A stretch of 16,797 bases of DNA from assembly GCA_965363675.1 (NCBI GenBank), contig CBDTTW010000056.1:1-16797 (forward strand). Direction: 5' to 3'. Origin of the DNA: CBDTTW01 sp965363675 (GTDB taxonomy: Bacteria > Bacteroidota > Rhodothermia > Rhodothermales > DASSAV01). The notes beneath the pieces are model-generated. The model ran no database searches and was not told the origin of the DNA. It saw only the letters and a program-made list of their open reading frames with translations. Below are positions 13,381-16,797 of the stretch, one piece after another. Every line of letters begins with the position of its first letter. Position 1 is the first letter of the stretch. The translations under genes were made by a program, and so were the position numbers.

Positions 13381-15233
13381 GCCGAATCTTTCCTAGCTGG
13401 GATCAGATCAATCAGTTTCGACAGCCTCTCACCGACGGAGAGAAGGCGCTGGCGCAGTACTTGGACGACCACCTGCCTGCTGAGTGGGAAGTTTTCGTTC
13501 AGCCTCACCTCAACGGAGATAAGCCGGACCTCGCCATACTGAACCCAAAGGTCGGCCTCGTCTTCTTCGAGGTGAAGGACTGGCGCCCAGATCTCTACTT
13601 CGCAACCGAGGAGTGGCGCCGGGACGCGGGGAGGCAAAAGCCGAGGAAGGTCCGGCAGTTCTTCGTGAACCATAGCACCGGAACACAGCCCATCCCAAGC
13701 CCGGTCAATCAGGTCAGCCGCTACCGTGAAAACCTGTTTGGGATATACCTCCCGTCCATCGGAGAAGCCGTTGACAAGAACACAAAGTCGCTTGCCCCCT
13801 TCAAGATCGCGCTCTACTTCCATCGAATGACAACGGAACAGGCGCGAGAGCTTGTAGCCGCCGACCCAAAACGGTGTGCTGTGTTCGGGTCCGACAGTTT
13901 GACGCCCGACCGACTGACCGAAATCGTCGCCGACTCAAAACGGGAGCGCAGCAGCTACATGCGGGACGATTGGTCGGAAAAGGTTCGGTTCTTTCTCAGG
14001 CCCCCCTTCCACACCATTGAGCAAGGCATCCCCCTTAAACTCTCCCCAGATCAGCGGAGACACGCTGAACCCGACCCGGGAAAGCATCAGCGCCTCAGGG
14101 GAGGCGCCGGCAGCGGGAAGACGCTCGTGCTTGCGCAGCGCGCGGCTAATCTCGCTTCTCGCGGCAAGCGCGTCCTCGTCGTCTACTTCAACATCACGCT
14201 CGGCGCGTACATCCGAGATCATATCAGCCGGGCGAGGTACGGGTTCCGGTGGGAGCAGATTGATATCATCCACTTCCACGGCTTCTGCAAGAACTACCTG
14301 AGCGAGAACGGAATCAAGTGGCCGCAGGGCGAAAGCGATCACGTCATGAGCGAGGTGGTCCCTGCTATGGTCAAGGAGGCGGCGCTCTCAGGCAAGAACT
14401 CAAAAGCCCGGCGCTACGACGCCATCCTGATTGATGAAGGCCAGGACTTCTGCCGGTCGTGGTACGACACGCTCTGCTGCTTCCTGAATGACAACGACGA
14501 GTTGCTTCTCGTCCGTGACGAGCGCCAAAACATCTACGCCCGCGATCCCGATTGGGCTGACGCGCGGCCGGGGGCTGAGGTCAAGACAAAGTTCAGGGGG
14601 CAGTGGCGCGTGCTGAACGCCACTTACCGGCTTCAACTCCCTCTCATTCGCCAAGTGCAGCGCTTCGCTGATGAATTCCTGAAATCCGAGCGTCAAGAGC
14701 TGAACCGTGCTGACGACGGACAGACCGCCCTTGAGTTCGCAAGCCCACGACTGATTTGGCGTGAGGTGCAAAACTTTAAAGCCGCGTGCAGCGCCCTCGT
14801 TCGTGGAGCTTGCTGGCTCATGGAGAAGCAAGGCGTCCACCCGCAGGACATGGTGGTGCTCACGACGAACCACCATGAGGGCGAAGCCATCGTCGCAGCC
14901 CTCGGCAGACGCGGGCTACGAGCTAACCACGTCTTCGGGGAGGGCGACAAGGACGAGAGCCGGCGCAGCAAGCGGAGCTTCCAAATGGGTGACGGCCGGA
15001 TCAAGGTCTGCACGGTTCACAGCTTCAAGGGTTGGGAGCTGCTGAACGTGCTGCTGCTTACCCCGGAGGAGGACGACCACGAGGCCGAGTCGCTGGAAGA
15101 CCTCGACAAGCTGATCTATACGGCCATCACGAGAGCGCGCCGGAACCTTATCGTGTACAATCGCCATCCTCGGTATCAGTCGTATGGCGAAGCGTGGCCT
15201 TCTAGCTGGAGTCAGAATGCAGAGGCCACGTAA
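13377..15233 (+). CDS. NERD nuclease - UvrD-like SF1 helicase fusion
   Basis: 618 aa. Residues 18-125 form a nuclease-related (NERD) domain with a PD-(D/E)XK core: D51 in GDKPD, then E65-V-K67 in FFEVKDW. The SF1 helicase part runs from about 222: Q-motif-like LSPDQ (222-226), Walker A GGAGSGKT (242-249), motif Ia VLVVYFNITLG, Walker B LIDEGQDF (351-358), VRDERQNIY (379-387), TYRLQLPL (416-423), motif V TVHSFKGWE (546-554) and motif VI YTAITRAR (581-588). ATP hydrolysis and DNA translocation plus cleavage are therefore likely. NERD-helicase proteins are scattered among plasmids and accessory islands, and some nuclease-helicases act against phage; a defence role here is inference. The gene has clearly lower GC and more A/T-ending codons than its neighbours, a sign of transfer. 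All key residues are intact. The start is set by the ATGA overlap. Confidence 0.9.
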   Translation: MSRIFPSWDQINQFRQPLTDGEKALAQYLDDHLPAEWEVFVQPHLNGDKPDLAILNPKVGLVFFEVKDWRPDLYFATEEWRRDAGRQKPRKVRQFFVNHSTGTQPIPSPVNQVSRYRENLFGIYLPSIGEAVDKNTKSLAPFKIALYFHRMTTEQARELVAADPKRCAVFGSDSLTPDRLTEIVADSKRERSSYMRDDWSEKVRFFLRPPFHTIEQGIPLKLSPDQRRHAEPDPGKHQRLRGGAGSGKTLVLAQRAANLASRGKRVLVVYFNITLGAYIRDHISRARYGFRWEQIDIIHFHGFCKNYLSENGIKWPQGESDHVMSEVVPAMVKEAALSGKNSKARRYDAILIDEGQDFCRSWYDTLCCFLNDNDELLLVRDERQNIYARDPDWADARPGAEVKTKFRGQWRVLNATYRLQLPLIRQVQRFADEFLKSERQELNRADDGQTALEFASPRLIWREVQNFKAACSALVRGACWLMEKQGVHPQDMVVLTTNHHEGEAIVAALGRRGLRANHVFGEGDKDESRRSKRSFQMGDGRIKVCTVHSFKGWELLNVLLLTPEEDDHEAESLEDLDKLIYTAITRARRNLIVYNRHPRYQSYGEAWPSSWSQNAEAT

Positions 15234-15262
15234 GAATCGCGCGCCGCATGATTCGCCGTTAC
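15230..15262 (+). terminator. Imperfect inverted repeat at the helicase stop
   Basis: GTAA-GAATC and GATTC-(4 bases)-TTAC arms surround an 11-base GC-rich centre and begin at the helicase stop codon. A second nested hairpin pair follows (GCAAAG/CTTTGC at 15268-15273 and 15307-15312; CTCGG/CCGAG at 15285-15299). There is no T-run, so termination is only plausible. Confidence 0.3.
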
Positions 15263-15375
15263 ACTCGGCAAAGCGCTTCACCGACTCGGCTTGTCCGAGC
15301 CTCGGCCTTTGCGTTGCCTCGTTCCACCGCCGGTTCGCCCTGCGCGGGTGAGCCGCAAGCTATTGCACCTCCTGC

Positions 15376-15933
15376 ATGGGACGCTTGACCTTCAGCATTA
15401 ATCTTACCCTCGACGGATGCGTCGATCACCGCGAGGGGATCGTCGACGACGAGACGCACGCCTTCTTTACCCGCCTCCTGGACGCGTGTGGGGCGGTGCT
15501 ATGGGGCCGCCTCACCTACGAGATGATGGAGCGCCATTGGCCGGCCGTCGCCCGCGGCGACAGCGAGGCGCCGCCGGCCATGCGCGAGTGGGCGGCGAAG
15601 CTGCAAGCCAAGCCGAAGTATGTCGTGTCCTCGACCCGAGAGGACTTCCCCTGGGCTAACACGCGCCGGGTGGCCGGCGATCTGCGCACGGGCGTGCAGC
15701 AACTCAAGGACCAGACCCCGGCCGGCGTGCTCCTCGGCAGTGCGAAGCTCGCCGCCGCGTTGGACCGGCTGGACCTGATCGACGAATACAGGTTCCTCGT
15801 CCACCCCCGGATCGCTGGCCACGGCCCGACCCTCTACCAGAGCGGCCTGCCCGGCACGCGACGGCTCGCGTTGGTCTCGGCAAAGCCGCTCCGCAGCGGC
15901 GCACTCGCCCTGCACTACCGACGTGCACGTTGA
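15376..15933 (+). CDS. RibD C-terminal / dihydrofolate-reductase-like family protein
   Basis: 185 aa, NAD(P)H-dependent reductase fold shared by DHFR and the RibD reductase domain (YyaP-type stand-alone proteins). Seen: N-terminal MGRLTFSINLTLDGCVD (first strand and substrate loop), GAVLWGRLTYEMM (38-50), KYVVSSTREDFPW (79-91), the nucleotide-binding stretch GVLLGSAKLAAALDRLDLIDEYRFLVHPRIAGHGPTLY with the glycine-containing motif after LLGS, and a closing strand with LHYRRAR. The length is typical. The true substrate of these stand-alone proteins is generally unknown; it is not a classical trimethoprim-target DHFR. The gene is GC-rich at third positions, unlike the preceding helicase gene, so it may have a different history although both lie between the 41-bp repeats. 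No operon partner follows. Confidence 0.88.
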   Translation: MGRLTFSINLTLDGCVDHREGIVDDETHAFFTRLLDACGAVLWGRLTYEMMERHWPAVARGDSEAPPAMREWAAKLQAKPKYVVSSTREDFPWANTRRVAGDLRTGVQQLKDQTPAGVLLGSAKLAAALDRLDLIDEYRFLVHPRIAGHGPTLYQSGLPGTRRLALVSAKPLRSGALALHYRRAR

Positions 15934-16119
15934 GCTCGCGGAGGGTCCGCCTGCCGGTTCGCGGAGGCCGATGCATACTTCTGCGGCAGCTCCGCGCAGC
16001 CCGAGGCCCTTGGCGAATCCGGGCCTACGGATTCACGAGAGGGACCAAAGCGCCCGCGCCAACGAAGCGTCATCACCCACCGCTGCACCCGGCGCGGGTG
16101 CGCGCCCGCACCTCCGCCG
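15934..16119. other. Intergenic region after the reductase gene
   Basis: No credible gene on either strand; the short frames present are Arg/Pro-rich artefacts. The only structure seen is the hairpin at 16015-16034. Confidence 0.5.
16015..16034. terminator. Perfect 7-bp hairpin in the convergent intergenic region
   Basis: GAATCCG and CGGATTC arms around a 6-base loop (GGCCTA), 82 bases after the reductase stop. It lies between the plus-strand reductase gene and the minus-strand chemotaxis gene, where a bidirectional transcription end would be expected. No U-tract. Confidence 0.35.
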
Positions 16120-16160
16120 CGCGCCGCCAACGTGCTCCGGCTCCGCGCCCGTGCAGATCC
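16120..16160. repeat. 41-bp direct repeat, right copy
   Basis: Identical over all 41 bases to 12805-12845 and in the same orientation, 3315 bases away. The flanks diverge immediately: A versus C after the final base, C versus G before the first. Confidence 0.9.
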
Positions 16161-16232
16161 CCGCTCAGTCGCGCTTTGAGTCTGTAGGGACGCTCTCTGA
16201 CTGCGTGGGCGGGCGGCGGCAATCTTTCACTC

Positions 16233-16257
16233 CTGCATAGAGGGCCCTATACGGCAG
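16233..16257 (-). terminator. Palindrome overlapping the chemotaxis gene stop
   Basis: CTGC and GCAG arms with an inner AGGGCCCT palindrome, spanning the TAG stop at 16247-16249. The stem is imperfect in the middle. It may act in transcription termination of the minus-strand gene; no T-run is seen. Confidence 0.3.
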
Positions 16258-16797
16258 AGGCTAACATACGCCCCGAAGCCTGCGCACGTCGCTTACGCTC
16301 GCCTGCCGGCGGCGTATGGGAAGCGTCCGTGCGGTCGCCGCCTGTCTCGAATCCGGCCAGAAGGGCGTGCAGCTCCTCGCCCAGCCGTCCCAGGCGTTCG
16401 GCCGAGCCGGCGATCCGGCCGATCTCGACGGCCGCCTCATTCGAGACGGCGGAGATCGCCTCGACGCTGCCGGCGATTTGCGCGCTCGTCGAGGCCTGCT
16501 CTTCGCCTGCCACGGCGATGCGCGAGACGACGGCAAGTGTGCTCTCAGCGCCTTCCATGATGTGTTGCAGCGCCGCGCCTGCCTCTTCCGCAAGCGCCAG
16601 CCCCTCGGCCACCTCGGCGTTGCCCCGGTGCATCGCCGCCACCGCGTCGGCGGTCTCCCGCTGGATGCCCCGGATCATCCCGCCGATCTCTTTGGTGGCC
16701 CCGGCCGTGCGCTCGGCCAGCTTGCGCACCTCGTCGGCGACGACGGCAAAGCCGCGCCCCTGTTCGCCGGCGCGGGCGGCCTCGATGGCCGCGTTGA
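16247..16797 (-). CDS. Methyl-accepting chemotaxis protein, C-terminal part (cut by window edge)
   Basis: About 183 residues visible; the N-terminal sensor, membrane and HAMP parts lie beyond the window. The fragment opens in the most conserved part of the signalling hairpin tip (NAAIEAARAGEQGRGFAVVA then DEVRKLAERT), which contacts CheA and CheW. It continues as a long coiled coil (TKEIGGMIRGIQRETADAVA, IAVAGEEQASTSAQIAGSVE, then EISAVSNEA-like heptads) with typical methylation-helix features (EEQAS). It ends in a disordered basic tail of about 40 residues and lacks the NWETF-type CheR/CheB tether pentapeptide. Signals, ligand and topology cannot be judged from this part. The gene implies that the organism is motile or uses a chemosensory-like pathway. 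Confidence 0.93.
   Translation of the reverse strand, partial: NAAIEAARAGEQGRGFAVVADEVRKLAERTAGATKEIGGMIRGIQRETADAVAAMHRGNAEVAEGLALAEEAGAALQHIMEGAESTLAVVSRIAVAGEEQASTSAQIAGSVEAISAVSNEAAVEIGRIAGSAERLGRLGEELHALLAGFETGGDRTDASHTPPAGERKRRAQASGRMLASAV

Noticed and set aside
13119..13823. 234-aa minus-strand frame across the helicase N-terminus
   Set aside because: Antisense to a gene with full domain evidence; no recognisable domain of its own.
15230..15312. attC-like (integron cassette) structure after the helicase gene
   Set aside because: Nested inverted arms recall an attC fold and a DHFR-family gene follows, but the required GTTRRRY/RYYYAAC core boxes are not in the right places and no integrase is present.

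Overview
High-GC bacterial chromosome window of ordinary housekeeping and membrane genes, plus one accessory patch. A DUF2480 gene and a DUF2914 gene, together with the scarcity of Shine-Dalgarno sequences in front of most starts, point to the Bacteroidota/Rhodothermota side of the tree, perhaps a Rhodothermales-like halophile or thermophile. That placement is inference, since no rRNA is present.

Positions 1-6275 run on the plus strand. First comes an outer-membrane beta-barrel, then a Tat-exported FMN-binding protein, then a four-helix membrane protein with an HxH motif. Together they look like a small extracytosolic flavin electron-transfer module. Next is a compact run: a group I cysteine desulfurase overlapping a DUF2480 gene by ATGA, a DUF2914 membrane protein with a proline-rich repeat, and a short-chain dehydrogenase.

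Positions 6400-12715 run on the minus strand. Directly downstream of recG is a decayed Doc (Fic-fold) toxin that has lost its catalytic motif. Moving up in coordinate come recG, two uncharacterised genes, purU (formyl-THF deformylase), a DoxX-like membrane protein and a nei-type DNA glycosylase.

Positions 12800-16160 look like an acquired patch, bracketed by a perfect 41-bp direct repeat at 12805-12845 and 16120-16160. It holds an AT-richer leader with a perfect inverted repeat, a possible small upstream ORF, a 618-aa fusion of a NERD (PD-(D/E)XK) nuclease with a UvrD-like SF1 helicase, and a RibD_C/DHFR-like reductase. The helicase gene uses A/T-ending codons much more freely than its neighbours. 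The window closes with the C-terminal signalling domain of a methyl-accepting chemotaxis protein, cut by the edge.

The points most worth following up are the repeat-bracketed NERD-helicase patch (a candidate defence or DNA-processing cargo), the active-site-deleted Doc fossil behind recG, and the porin / flavoprotein / HxH membrane protein trio.
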